19,150 bases of DNA from Anaerolineae bacterium (GTDB lineage Bacteria > Chloroflexota > Anaerolineae > JACIWP01), in contig JACIWP010000018.1 in NCBI GenBank assembly GCA_014360855.1, positions 1-19,150 of the forward strand, written 5' to 3'. Every line of letters begins with the position of its first letter. Position 1 is the stretch's first letter. A program made the position numbers and the translations under genes. The notes beneath the pieces were generated by a model, which had not been told where the DNA came from, did not search any database, and saw nothing but the letters and a program-made list of their open reading frames with translations. Below, piece after piece: positions 1 to 7,778 of this stretch.

Positions 1-1601
1 AGCACCCGGCCCTCTCTGCCTGGGGCGGGTGCCGCATGTGCCTGGTGGAGGTTGCCAAACAGCGCACCCTCCAGCCGGCCTGCACCTTCCCCGTCTCCGA
101 GGGGCTGGAGGTCTGGACCGAGTCGGAGAAGGTGGTCAAGACGCGCAAGTTCGTGCTGGAACTGCTCTTCTCCGAGCGCAACCACTACTGTATGTACTGC
201 CAGATGAGCGGGGACTGCGAACTGCAGGACTTGGCCTACCGCTATCAGCTCGACCACTGGACCTATAACCGCACCTATGAACCCAAACCAGTGGATGCGA
301 CCCGCAGTTACTTTGTCTATGAGCCGAACCGCTGTATCCTCTGCCGGCGGTGCGTGCGCGCCTGTTCGGAGATCGCCGCCAACCACACCCTGGGCCTCAA
401 GTTCCGCGGCGCCAACTCCATGATTATCGCCGACCACGACGTGCCCTTCGGCGAATCCACCTGTGTCGAGTGCGGCACCTGCCTGCAGGTCTGCCCCACC
501 GGCGCACTCATCGACCGCAAATCCGCCTACCGCTACCGCCACAAAGGGGACGTGCAGAAGGTCGCCACGACCTGCATGCAGTGCAGTGTCGGCTGTGCCA
601 TGGAAGCGGTGACTCATGACAACATGGTGATCCGCGTTGAGGGCGCCTGGCATCAGGGTCCCAGCGGCGGCCTGCTGTGCGTGGACGGCCGCTTCCGGCC
701 GCTCTATGACACGCGGGCGCGCATTACCTCTCCCATGGTGCGGCGGGATGGCGCGCTCCAGCCGGCCAGTTGGGACGAAGCGCTCCAGCTCATCGCCGGC
801 AAGCTGAAGGCCGGCGGCGCCCTGGGCGTGGCCGCTTCCTGCACCACTAACGAGGCACTGCGGGCCTTCGCCGGCCTCTTCGCCAAAGCCGGCGGCAGGG
901 CCGGCCGTGCCGAACCTGCCCTGCCGGCCATCCCCGGTGCTCGGCCGGCCCTGGTCTCCGATGTAGCCTCCGCCGACCTGATTGTGGTGGCCGGCGCGGA
1001 TCCGCTGGAGCAGAACCGCGTGGTCGGCTATTTCGCCAAGCGCGCCTTTGACAAAGGCGCCCGCCTGGTGCTCATCGGGGATTCCCCCAACGGCATGGCC
1101 GCCTACGCGCACTCCGTGTTCGCCGAGGATGAGGCGGATAAGGCCGCGGCGCTGGCCGCCGGCGCCGAAAAGCCCGTGGTCATTTACGGCGTCGGCACCT
1201 CGGACAAGGTGCGCAAGGCCCTGGGGACCCTGGCGGACAAGGCGCTCTTCCTGGGCCTGGAGCCTGGGCCCAACGGACGGGGCGCCCTGCAGGCCGGCCT
1301 GACGCCGGTCTCCGCCGGCGGTGCTGCGGTGGTCTTCCTGCTGGCCGGCGACGCGCCCGAGGTGCGCACCGAGGAGCTAGCCGGCTTCCTCAACGGCGGC
1401 TTCACGGTGGTGCAGGCCAGCCGGCAGTCCGCCCTGACCGAGCGGGCCGATGTGGTCCTGCCGGCGCCCATCTGGGCGGAACAAAACGGCCATGTCACCA
1501 ATCTGGAGGGCAAGGAGCTGGTGGTTCAGGCGGCAGTGCAGATGCCGGCCGGCGTGCGCAGTGAAGTCGAGGTGCTCCAGACCCTGGCCGGCCTGCTGTA
1601 G
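1..1601 (+). CDS. NuoG/HoxU-like iron-sulfur subunit of NAD-linked hydrogenase (5' partial)
   Basis: This is the electron-transfer subunit linking the hydrogenase module to a diaphorase (HoxF/NuoF-like) presumably encoded just upstream. The reading frame is open to the window edge (first full codon at base 3), so the start is outside. In the 532 visible residues I see the end of a [2Fe-2S] ferredoxin domain (C10, C13, C27; the first Cys would be upstream), an H-x-C-x2-C-x5-C site (H61, C63, C66, C72), two [4Fe-4S] motifs (C111/114/117/121 and C154/157/160/164), and a fourth site C-x2-C-x3-C-x27-C (C191/194/198/226). The rest, about residues 230-532, is a shortened molybdopterin-oxidoreductase-like domain ending in a NuoG-like ADVVLPA motif. 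HoxU is normally only about 240 residues, so the architecture is NuoG-like. A 74-base gap separates it from hoxY. The family is clear; HoxU versus NuoG naming is open. Confidence 0.9.
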   Translation, partial: HPALSAWGGCRMCLVEVAKQRTLQPACTFPVSEGLEVWTESEKVVKTRKFVLELLFSERNHYCMYCQMSGDCELQDLAYRYQLDHWTYNRTYEPKPVDATRSYFVYEPNRCILCRRCVRACSEIAANHTLGLKFRGANSMIIADHDVPFGESTCVECGTCLQVCPTGALIDRKSAYRYRHKGDVQKVATTCMQCSVGCAMEAVTHDNMVIRVEGAWHQGPSGGLLCVDGRFRPLYDTRARITSPMVRRDGALQPASWDEALQLIAGKLKAGGALGVAASCTTNEALRAFAGLFAKAGGRAGRAEPALPAIPGARPALVSDVASADLIVVAGADPLEQNRVVGYFAKRAFDKGARLVLIGDSPNGMAAYAHSVFAEDEADKAAALAAGAEKPVVIYGVGTSDKVRKALGTLADKALFLGLEPGPNGRGALQAGLTPVSAGGAAVVFLLAGDAPEVRTEELAGFLNGGFTVVQASRQSALTERADVVLPAPIWAEQNGHVTNLEGKELVVQAAVQMPAGVRSEVEVLQTLAGLL

Positions 1602-1675
1602 GCCAGGGCCGGCGGAACACCCAACGCATCAAGCCGGCACATGAAACGCAAATTCGCGAGCGAGGAGTTACGAAC

Positions 1676-2221
1676 ATGGGCAAAATCCGACTGGCCACTG
1701 AATGGTTAGATGCCTGCGCTGGCTGTCATATGAGCATCCTGGACATTGATGAGCGCATCCTGACCCTGCTGGAGCATGCCGAAATCACCTCATCGCCCAT
1801 CACCGACCTGAAGCATCCGCCCAAGGATGGGGTAGATGTGGGCATCCTGACCGGCGCGGTGAGCAACACGCACCAGGTCGAGGCGGCGAAGGAAATGCGC
1901 GAGCACTGCAAAATCCTCATCGCCCTGGGGGACTGCGCCGTCTTCGGCGGCATCTGCACCATGCGCAATTTCTTCCCCAAGGAAGAGGTCCTGCGCCGGG
2001 GATATATCGAGACCGAGAGCACCCATAACCCGGAGGGCATCATCCCCGATGAGGGCATCGGCATCCTCACCGACCGGGCCATGGCCGTGGATGAGGTGGT
2101 GCCGGTGGACGTGTACCTGCCGGGATGCCCGCCCTCGGCCGATGCCATCTGGTACGTGATCACGGAACTGCTTGCCGGCCGCAAGCCGGTCCTGAGCGGC
2201 GAAGTGCTCAAGTACGAATGA
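1676..2221 (+). CDS. hoxY: [NiFe]-hydrogenase small subunit HoxY
   Basis: HoxY carries the proximal [4Fe-4S] cluster that passes electrons between the NiFe site of HoxH and the diaphorase iron-sulfur chain; it is cytoplasmic. The 181-residue protein has the four expected cluster ligands: C14 and C17 in ACAGCHMS, C87 in GDCAVFGG, and C151 in LPGCPPSA. There is no twin-arginine signal and no C-terminal extra-cluster domain, as expected for group 3 soluble enzymes and unlike membrane-bound uptake hydrogenases. The ATG is preceded by GAGGAG at 1662-1667, 8 bases upstream. The gene lies 74 bases after the NuoG-like subunit and 38 bases before hoxH, so one transcript is likely. F420- or methyl-viologen-reducing group 3 relatives are alternatives, but the HoxH sequence favours group 3d. 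Confidence 0.93.
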   Translation: MGKIRLATEWLDACAGCHMSILDIDERILTLLEHAEITSSPITDLKHPPKDGVDVGILTGAVSNTHQVEAAKEMREHCKILIALGDCAVFGGICTMRNFFPKEEVLRRGYIETESTHNPEGIIPDEGIGILTDRAMAVDEVVPVDVYLPGCPPSADAIWYVITELLAGRKPVLSGEVLKYE

Positions 2222-2245
2222 CGCCGCTCAGCCAACGACGTGTGG

Positions 2246-2252
2246 AAGGAGG
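2246..2252 (+). promoter_or_regulatory. Ribosome binding site of hoxH
   Basis: AAGGAGG lies 7 bases before the ATG at 2260. It decides the hoxH start, because the same frame stays open upstream into hoxY as far as 2125. Translation from 2260 begins MGQTITISPVTRIEGH, the usual N-terminus of HoxH proteins. Confidence 0.8.
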
Positions 2253-2259
2253 CCCATCT

Positions 2260-3684
2260 ATGGGACAGACCATCACCATTTCACCTGTGACCCGCATCGA
2301 GGGACATGCTCGCATCACCATTCACCTGAACGACCAGGGACAGGTCGAGCAGTCCTTTTTCCATGTGGATCAATTCCGCGGTTTTGAGAAATTCAGCGAG
2401 GGGCGCATGTTCTTCGAAATGCCGGAGATCACGCCCCGCATCTGCGGCATTTGCCCGGTGAGCCATCACCTGGCGGCCGCCAAAGCCTGCGACGGGGTCG
2501 CCGGCGTGAAACCCACGCCCACCGCCCATAAACTGCGCGAGCTCCTGCACATGGGGCAGATGATCCAGTCGCACGGCATGCACTTCTTCGAGCTGGCCGG
2601 CCCGGACCTCATCCTGGGCTTCGACGCCGACCCGGCCATCCGCAACGTGGTGGGCGTGATCCAGGCCAACCCCGACCTGGCCGTCAAGGCCGTCAAGATG
2701 CGCGCCTACGGCCAGGAGATCATCCGCCGGCTCTCCGGCCGGCGCATCCACCCCCGCTGGGCCATCACCGGCGGCGTGAACAGCGCCCTGAAGCCAGAGG
2801 ACCGCGACTGGATCCTGAGCCAGATTGACGAGCATTTGGCCACCACCAAAGCCGGCATCGCCCTCTTCCTGGACTGGGCGGACAAGAATCAGGCGCTGAT
2901 GAACGAGTTCGCCGTCTTCCCGTCCAACTATATGGGATTGGTCCAGCCGGATGGCGCGCTGGAGCTGTACGACGGCCAGGTACGCATCGTGGACGCCCAG
3001 GGGCAGCTCCTGGAGCAGTTCGACCCGCGCCATTACCTGGATTACATCGCTGAGCACGTGGAGCGCTGGTCCTATCTCAAGTTCCCCTTCTACAAGAAGC
3101 TGGGCTGGCCGGAAGGGACCTACCGCGTGGGACCGCTGGGCCGGCTGAACGTCGCCAGCCACATCAGCACGCCGCTGGCCCAGGAGGAGATGAAGATCTG
3201 GAAGCAGCTGAACGGCGGCCGGCCGGTGGAGGGCACGCTCTGGTTCCACTATGCCCGCCTCATCGAGGCGGTCTATGCCCTGGAGCGCACCCGCGAACTG
3301 CTGGAAGACCCCGATATCCTGAGCACCGACATCGTGGCGGAATCCGCCGGCATCGTCGGGGAGGGCGTCGGGTGCGTGGAAGCGCCGCGCGGCACCCTCT
3401 TCCACCACTACTGGACCAACGAGATGGGACAGCTCACCCGCGTGAACCTCATCGTCGCCACCGGCCACAACAACTGGGCCATGAGCAAGTCGGTGGATAT
3501 GGTCGCCAAGCGCTACATTGACGGCAAGAACCTGACCGAGGGTATGCTGAACCGCGTGGAGGCGGCCATCCGCGCCCACGACCCCTGCCTCTCCTGCTCC
3601 ACCCACGCCGTGGGGCAGATGCCCATGGTGGTCGAGCTGTACGACGCGGACGGCCGACTGCTGGATGTCCTGCGGCGCGATTGA
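2260..3684 (+). CDS. hoxH: [NiFe]-hydrogenase large subunit HoxH (group 3d-like)
   Basis: This is the catalytic subunit, holding the NiFe(CN)2CO centre that interconverts H2 with protons and electrons. The protein has 474 residues. The N-terminal nickel motif R-x-C-G-x-C-x3-H is at 60-69 (C62, C65) and the C-terminal motif D-P-C-x2-C-x2-H is at 441-449 (C443, C446). A 25-residue tail follows H449. In this family the tail is removed after that His by a dedicated endopeptidase once nickel is inserted; the protease gene hoxW follows at 3890. The segment RICGICPVSHHLAAAKACD is characteristic of bidirectional HoxH. All four metal-ligand cysteines are intact, so the enzyme should be functional. The gene ends in a 205-base gap containing a hairpin and a promoter-like sequence, so the maturation genes may be transcribed partly on their own. 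Confidence 0.96.
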   Translation: MGQTITISPVTRIEGHARITIHLNDQGQVEQSFFHVDQFRGFEKFSEGRMFFEMPEITPRICGICPVSHHLAAAKACDGVAGVKPTPTAHKLRELLHMGQMIQSHGMHFFELAGPDLILGFDADPAIRNVVGVIQANPDLAVKAVKMRAYGQEIIRRLSGRRIHPRWAITGGVNSALKPEDRDWILSQIDEHLATTKAGIALFLDWADKNQALMNEFAVFPSNYMGLVQPDGALELYDGQVRIVDAQGQLLEQFDPRHYLDYIAEHVERWSYLKFPFYKKLGWPEGTYRVGPLGRLNVASHISTPLAQEEMKIWKQLNGGRPVEGTLWFHYARLIEAVYALERTRELLEDPDILSTDIVAESAGIVGEGVGCVEAPRGTLFHHYWTNEMGQLTRVNLIVATGHNNWAMSKSVDMVAKRYIDGKNLTEGMLNRVEAAIRAHDPCLSCSTHAVGQMPMVVELYDADGRLLDVLRRD

Positions 3685-3723
3685 CCGTAACGCACCGCCT
3701 TCCATTTCCATCTTACGTTGTGC

Positions 3724-3750
3724 CAGGGGCGAGCCGGCGGCTCGCCCCTG
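3724..3750 (+). terminator. Perfect 12-bp GC-rich hairpin after hoxH
   Basis: CAGGGGCGAGCC (3724-3735) pairs perfectly with GGCTCGCCCCTG (3739-3750) around a GGC loop, 40 bases after the hoxH stop. The following bases (TTGCTGGTCA) are not a real T-run, so it may be a weak or partial terminator, or an mRNA-stabilising processing stem protecting the structural-gene message. Confidence 0.55.
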
Positions 3751-3762
3751 TTGCTGGTCAGC

Positions 3763-3794
3763 CTTCCCGACGCGGATGACAGCCCCTCGGGAAG
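3763..3794 (+). repeat. Second inverted repeat in the hoxH-hoxW gap
   Basis: CTTCCCGA (3763-3770) is the perfect reverse complement of TCGGGAAG (3787-3794), separated by 16 bases. It directly follows the 12-bp hairpin. The arms are short, so function is uncertain. Confidence 0.35.
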
Positions 3795-3805
3795 TAACTG
3801 TCACT
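3793..3805. promoter_or_regulatory. Imperfect palindrome, possible operator, upstream of the hoxW promoter
   Basis: AGTAACTGTCACT is palindromic at 5 of 6 base pairs around a central T. Its core ACTGTCAC is shared with the two palindromes at 9893-9925. It ends 23 bases upstream of the proposed -35 box at 3829, a position suited to a regulator. This may be a regulator site or a decayed copy of a dispersed repeat. Confidence 0.3.
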
Positions 3806-3828
3806 GAGAGCATGGGATGGCAGGCGAA

Positions 3829-3857
3829 TTGCGCGATCATGCGTTCCATTGTATAAA
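3829..3857 (+). promoter_or_regulatory. Sigma-70-type promoter for hoxW-hypABFDE
   Basis: TTGCGC (3829-3834) and TATAAA (3852-3857) are separated by exactly 17 bases. The -10 box ends 32 bases before the hoxW ATG, and AGGGAG at 3872-3877 could serve as ribosome binding site. It would allow maturation genes to be expressed independently of the hydrogenase structural genes. Confidence 0.5.
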
Positions 3858-3889
3858 CCGGACAATCTGATAGGGAGCACTGCGCCGGC

Positions 3890-4405
3890 ATGAACCCACG
3901 ACGAGCGCTGGTCATTGGATTCGGGAACGTGTACCGCCGCGATGACGGCGTCGGCCTGGCGGTGGTCAACGCCCTGCGCCGGCAGTTGGGCCAGCCCGAA
4001 CTGCCGGCCGGCGAGGACGGCATAGACGCCCTGCGCGACAGCACAGAGCACATTGACAGCATCGCCCTGCATCAGCTCCTCCCGGAGCTGGCGGAACTGC
4101 TCTCCCCATATGAGCGGGTCATCTTCGTCGACGCGCATGTGGAAGCACTGCCCCAGCCCATCCTGGAGGAGCCGCTGGAGGCCTGCTTTAAGCCGGCCAC
4201 GGTCTCGCACATCCTGCACCCCTGCGCCCTGCTGGCCCTGGCGGAGCAGATGCACGGCCGCGCACCGCAGGGCGTCCTGCTCTCCCTGCGCGGGCACGAC
4301 TTTGATTTCGGCGAGGGGCTTTCGCCGGCCACCCAGGCGCTGGTGCCGGCGGCCGTCGCCCGGATTCTGGAGCTGGCAGGAGAAGACAGGGCTGACCATG
4401 CATGA
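3890..4405 (+). CDS. hoxW: Hydrogenase maturation endopeptidase (peptidase M52, HoxW type)
   Basis: This nickel-dependent protease removes the C-terminal tail of the HoxH precursor after nickel insertion, allowing the active site to close. The 171-residue protein has the M52 signature near the N-terminus, GFGNVYRRDDGVG (residues 10-22), with the metal-binding acid in the DD pair, a second acid in VDAHV (D81), and a histidine in ATVSHILHP (H107), matching the Asp/Glu-Asp-His nickel-sensing triad of HycI/HybD proteases. Length is usual for the family. It overlaps hypA by 8 bases, so the two are probably translationally coupled. As the only M52 protease here, next to hoxH, it most likely matures HoxH. 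The start follows AGGGAG at a somewhat long 12-base spacing. Confidence 0.9.
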   Translation: MNPRRALVIGFGNVYRRDDGVGLAVVNALRRQLGQPELPAGEDGIDALRDSTEHIDSIALHQLLPELAELLSPYERVIFVDAHVEALPQPILEEPLEACFKPATVSHILHPCALLALAEQMHGRAPQGVLLSLRGHDFDFGEGLSPATQALVPAAVARILELAGEDRADHA

Positions 4406-4739
4406 ACTGCCGGTGACGGAAGGCATCCTGCGCATAGCCATCGAGCACGCGCAAAAGGCTGGCGCCAGCCGCATCACCGATATCCATCTGGTCATCGGTG
4501 ACCTGGCCGGCTTTGTGGATGATTCCATCCAGTTCTATTTCGATATACTGACGCCGGGCACCCTGGCCGAAGGGGCCAAACTGCACTTCCACCGCGTGGC
4601 GACCCGACTGCGCTGTTGGGAATGCGGCCATGAGTTCTCTCCCCAGGAGCGGGATTGGACCTGTCCGCAGTGCGGCGCTACCGGCGGCGAGGTGCTGGCC
4701 GGCAAGGAATTTTACGTGGAAAGCATCGAGATCGAATGA
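4398..4739 (+). CDS. hypA: Hydrogenase nickel metallochaperone HypA
   Basis: HypA binds nickel and, with the GTPase HypB, delivers it to the hydrogenase large-subunit precursor. The 113-residue protein starts MHELPVTEGI; His2 in the MHE start is the nickel ligand in this family. A structural zinc site of two CxxC motifs (C73/C76 and C89/C92) sits in the C-terminal third. Length matches known HypA proteins. The ATG lies inside the end of hoxW (8-base overlap), and this start is fixed by the required N-terminal MHE. The gene is followed 28 bases later by hypB, its functional partner. Confidence 0.95.
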   Translation: MHELPVTEGILRIAIEHAQKAGASRITDIHLVIGDLAGFVDDSIQFYFDILTPGTLAEGAKLHFHRVATRLRCWECGHEFSPQERDWTCPQCGATGGEVLAGKEFYVESIEIE

Positions 4740-4754
4740 GCCGGCGAGGCTCAT

Positions 4755-4760
4755 GGGAGG
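4755..4760 (+). promoter_or_regulatory. Ribosome binding site of hypB
   Basis: GGGAGG sits 7 bases upstream of the ATG at 4768 and favours it over an in-frame ATG at 4753, which overlaps the ribosome binding site itself. Confidence 0.6.
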
Positions 4761-4767
4761 TCCATAT

Positions 4768-5427
4768 ATGGAGCGAAAGCAGATCCCGGTAGTGGAACGG
4801 ATATTGAGCGCCAACGACCGTGTGGCGGCGGACAACCGGGCGCGCCTGCAAGGGCACGGTATCACAACAGTCAACATCATGTCCTCGCCGGGCGCCGGCA
4901 AGACCACCCTGCTCCTGGCCACCATCCGCGCCCTGGGCGGGACCTGCAGGATCGGCGTCATCGAAGGGGACGTGGCCTCCCAGGTGGACGCCGACAAAAT
5001 CGCCCAGGCCGGCGTGCCTGTGGTGCAGATCAACACCGGCGGCGGCTGTCACCTGGACGCGACCATGGTCCAGCAGGCGCTGGAGGCCCTGCCGCTGGAC
5101 GAGATTCAGCTCCTGTTCATCGAGAACGTGGGCAACCTGATCTGCCCGGCCGGCTTCGACCTGGGGCAGGACTACAACGTCGCCCTGCTGAGCGTACCGG
5201 AAGGCCACGACAAGCCGTACAAATACCCTGGCATGTTCGAGTTCGTGGACCTGGTGCTGGCCACCAAGACCGACCTGATGCCCTACATGGACTTTGACCT
5301 GGCGGAGTTCCGCCGGCTGGTGCAGGGGCTGAACCCCCGCGCGCCGGTCATCCCCCTCTCGGCGCGCACAGGTGAGGGGATGGAGGCCTGGCTGGAATGG
5401 CTGAGAGCGGCAGTGAAGGGAAAATAA
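4768..5427 (+). CDS. hypB: Hydrogenase nickel incorporation GTPase HypB
   Basis: HypB is the GTPase that drives nickel insertion into the large subunit together with HypA. The 219-residue protein has a P-loop SSPGAGKT (39-46), and the switch-region metal site C94-H95 plus C126, with the same 32-residue spacing as in E. coli HypB. The G4 element reads TKTD rather than the usual NKxD (near residues 166-169). The high-affinity N-terminal CxxCGC nickel motif and the His-rich stretch of some HypB proteins are both absent, so this is a short HypB with no sign of nickel storage. Its end overlaps the proposed hypF start by 31 bases, implying coupled translation. Confidence 0.94.
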   Translation: MERKQIPVVERILSANDRVAADNRARLQGHGITTVNIMSSPGAGKTTLLLATIRALGGTCRIGVIEGDVASQVDADKIAQAGVPVVQINTGGGCHLDATMVQQALEALPLDEIQLLFIENVGNLICPAGFDLGQDYNVALLSVPEGHDKPYKYPGMFEFVDLVLATKTDLMPYMDFDLAEFRRLVQGLNPRAPVIPLSARTGEGMEAWLEWLRAAVKGK

Positions 5428-7778
5428 GCCTGGCCGTCGCGCCGCGGGAAGCGCGTGCCATTCGCGTCGCCGGCATTGTGCAGGGAGTGGGCTTCCGCCC
5501 CTTCGTGTATAACCTGGCGCGGGAGATGGGCCTGGCCGGCTGGGTGCTCAACCATTCCGGCGGGGTGGACATCGTGGTGGAAGGGCCGGCGGAGCAGTTG
5601 GACCGCTTCGTGCAGGAGCTTCAGCGCCGGCGGCCCCCGCTGGCCTACATCGTCTCCCTCCAGGTACAGCCCACCGCGGTGCAGGGCTATGCGGATTTCA
5701 CCATTCGCGCCTCCGAACAGGTGGCCGGCCAGTACCTGCTCATCTCGCCGGATGTAGCTACCTGCCCGGACTGCCTGCGGGAGCTTTTCGACCCGGCCGA
5801 CCGCCGCTACCGCTATCCCTTCATCAACTGCACCAACTGCGGCCCCCGCTTCACCATCATCGCCGACATCCCGTACGACCGGGCCAACACCACCATGCGC
5901 GTCTTCCCCATGTGCCCGGACTGCCAGCGGGAATATGATGACCCGACGAACCGGCGCTTTCACGCTCAGCCCAACGCCTGCCCGGTCTGCGGGCCGCATA
6001 TCTGGCTGACGGACCCCGCCGGCCGGCCCCTCGCCGCCGGCCCCGACCATGCGGACACCGAGGCCGTCCTGGCCGCCGCCAAGGAGCTCCTGCTGGCCGG
6101 CCGCATCCTGGCCATCAAGGGGCTGGGTGGGTTCCACCTGGCCTGCGACGCCACCAACCCGGAGGCGGTGGAGCTCTTACGTCAGCGCAAGCGCCGGCCG
6201 GCCAAACCCTTCGCCGTCATGATGGCAAACCTGGAAGAGGTGCGCCGGCACTGCCGGCTGACGCCGGCGGAAGAGGCGCTGATGACCTCCCCGCAGTGCC
6301 CCATCGTCCTGCTGGAGCGGCTGGAAGGCTCGGATGTGGCACCGGGCGTGGCGCCCGGCCACCGCACCCTGGGCGTGATGCTTCCGTACACCCCTCTGCA
6401 CCACATCCTACTGCGGGACGTGGGCCGGCCGCTGGTGATGACCAGCGGCAACCTCAGCGAAGAACCCATCGCCTGTGACAACGAGGAAGCCCTGCGCCGG
6501 CTGGGCCATCTGGCGGACGCCTTCCTCCTCCATAATCGCGATATCTACTCTCGTTACGACGACTCGGTCTGGCAGGTGGTGAGCTGGGAAGGGAGCGCGC
6601 CAGCGACCCAGCCCCAACCCCTGCGTCGGGCGCGCGGTTACGCCCCCTTCCCCATCGCGCTGCCCTTCCCGGTCGCGTCCCTGCTGGCCGTCGGGCCGGC
6701 GCTGAAAAACACCTTCTGCCTGACGCGCGACCAGTATGCCTTCCTCAGCCAGCACGTCGGGGATATGGAGAACCTGGAGACCCTGGAACATTTCACCCAG
6801 ACCCTGGAGCTGTACCGCCACCTGTTCCGGCTGGAGCCGCAGGGCATCGTCCATGACCTGCATCCCGATTACATAACCACCCGCTTCGCCCAGGAATACG
6901 CCGGCCGTACCGGCATCCCCATCCTGGGCGCCGTCCAGCATCACAAGGCGCATATCGCCGCCTGCCTGGCGGACAACGGCTGGCGGCCGGAGGACGGCGA
7001 GGTCATCGGCGTCGCCATGGACGGGACGGGATACGGCGAGGACGACCGCATCTGGGGCGGTGAGTGGTTCGTCGGGGGCTATGCCGGCGTGCGGCGCCTG
7101 GCCCATCTCATGTACCTGCCTCTGCCCGGGGGCGACGCCGCCATCCATCACCCCTGGCGCATCGCCGCCGGCTACCTGTACACGCTCCTCGGGCCGGAAG
7201 CAGTGCCGGCAGACCTGGCGCCGGCGGAGCATCTTTCCCTGCTTCTCCAGCAGGTGGACCGCCGGCTGAACACCCCGCTCACCTCGTCCATGGGCCGGCT
7301 GTTCGACGCCGTGAGCGCCCTGCTGGGCATCTGCCGGCATGCCTCGTACGAGGCACAACCGGCCATCGAAATGGAACACGCGGCGGAGCCGGCCTCCGCG
7401 CCAGTGCCCCCGTATCCCTTCGCATTGGAGGAGCAGGACGGCGTCACCATGGTGCGGCTAGAAGCCCTGTTCGATGCGCTCCTGCAGGATATGCGCCGCG
7501 GCACGCCGGTGCCGGCCGCCGCCTGGCGCTTTCACCTCACGATCGCCCATATGATCGTCGAGGTGTGCCGGTCCATCGCGGAGTATACCGGCCTGCGAAC
7601 GGTCGCGCTCAGCGGCGGATGCTTCCAGAACCGGCTGTTACTGCGCTTGAGCGTGCCGCTGTTGGAACAGGCCGGCTTCCGCGTCCTGCTCCACCGCCAG
7701 GTTCCCTGCAACGACGGCGGCGTGGCGCTCGGCCAGGCGGTGCTGGGGCATTTTCTCTGCTCCAAGGAGGAGGCCTGA
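5397..7778 (+). CDS. hypF: Carbamoyltransferase HypF
   Basis: HypF converts carbamoyl phosphate and ATP to a carbamoyl group placed on the C-terminal Cys of HypE, the first step in making the CN ligands. All expected domains are present in 793 residues: acylphosphatase (about 18-105, with GIVQGVGFRPF), two zinc-finger units (C123/C126/C145/C148 and C173/C176/C195/C198), a YrdC/Sua5-like domain (about 215-405), and a Kae1-like carbamoyltransferase domain (about 425-785) with VQHHKAHIAA, AMDGTGYG and LSGGCFQN. The start at 5397 lies inside hypB and follows GGAGG at 5382-5386; no other ATG precedes the acylphosphatase domain in this frame, but a non-ATG start nearer the hypB stop is possible. 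The stop overlaps the hypD start by one base (TGATG), leaving no room for hypC. Confidence 0.96.
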   Translation: MAESGSEGKISLAVAPREARAIRVAGIVQGVGFRPFVYNLAREMGLAGWVLNHSGGVDIVVEGPAEQLDRFVQELQRRRPPLAYIVSLQVQPTAVQGYADFTIRASEQVAGQYLLISPDVATCPDCLRELFDPADRRYRYPFINCTNCGPRFTIIADIPYDRANTTMRVFPMCPDCQREYDDPTNRRFHAQPNACPVCGPHIWLTDPAGRPLAAGPDHADTEAVLAAAKELLLAGRILAIKGLGGFHLACDATNPEAVELLRQRKRRPAKPFAVMMANLEEVRRHCRLTPAEEALMTSPQCPIVLLERLEGSDVAPGVAPGHRTLGVMLPYTPLHHILLRDVGRPLVMTSGNLSEEPIACDNEEALRRLGHLADAFLLHNRDIYSRYDDSVWQVVSWEGSAPATQPQPLRRARGYAPFPIALPFPVASLLAVGPALKNTFCLTRDQYAFLSQHVGDMENLETLEHFTQTLELYRHLFRLEPQGIVHDLHPDYITTRFAQEYAGRTGIPILGAVQHHKAHIAACLADNGWRPEDGEVIGVAMDGTGYGEDDRIWGGEWFVGGYAGVRRLAHLMYLPLPGGDAAIHHPWRIAAGYLYTLLGPEAVPADLAPAEHLSLLLQQVDRRLNTPLTSSMGRLFDAVSALLGICRHASYEAQPAIEMEHAAEPASAPVPPYPFALEEQDGVTMVRLEALFDALLQDMRRGTPVPAAAWRFHLTIAHMIVEVCRSIAEYTGLRTVALSGGCFQNRLLLRLSVPLLEQAGFRVLLHRQVPCNDGGVALGQAVLGHFLCSKEEA

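Noticed and set aside
2125..2259. N-terminal extension of hoxH into hoxY
   Set aside because: The strong AAGGAGG and conserved N-terminus at 2260 fix the start; the extra 45 residues are hoxY read out of frame.
3685..3889. Hidden hypC or other small gene in the hoxH-hoxW gap
   Set aside because: The only open frame there is a short Cys/Ala/Arg-rich stretch with no Met-Cys start and no HypC-like sequence; it overlaps hairpins and the promoter.
2281..4062. 593-codon open frame on the - strand opposite hoxH
   Set aside because: Its protein is low-complexity, rich in His, Ala, Gly and Val and unlike any family; it mirrors hoxH codon bias in GC-rich DNA. The + strand frame has clear HoxH motifs.
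6408..7379. 323-codon - strand open frame opposite hypF
   Set aside because: Shadow of hypF; no domain, and Gly/Gln/Val-rich sequence typical of antisense frames here.
7064..7777. N-terminal extension of hypD through hypF
   Set aside because: The extension is hypF read out of frame; AAGGAGG and the HypD N-terminus place the start at 7778.
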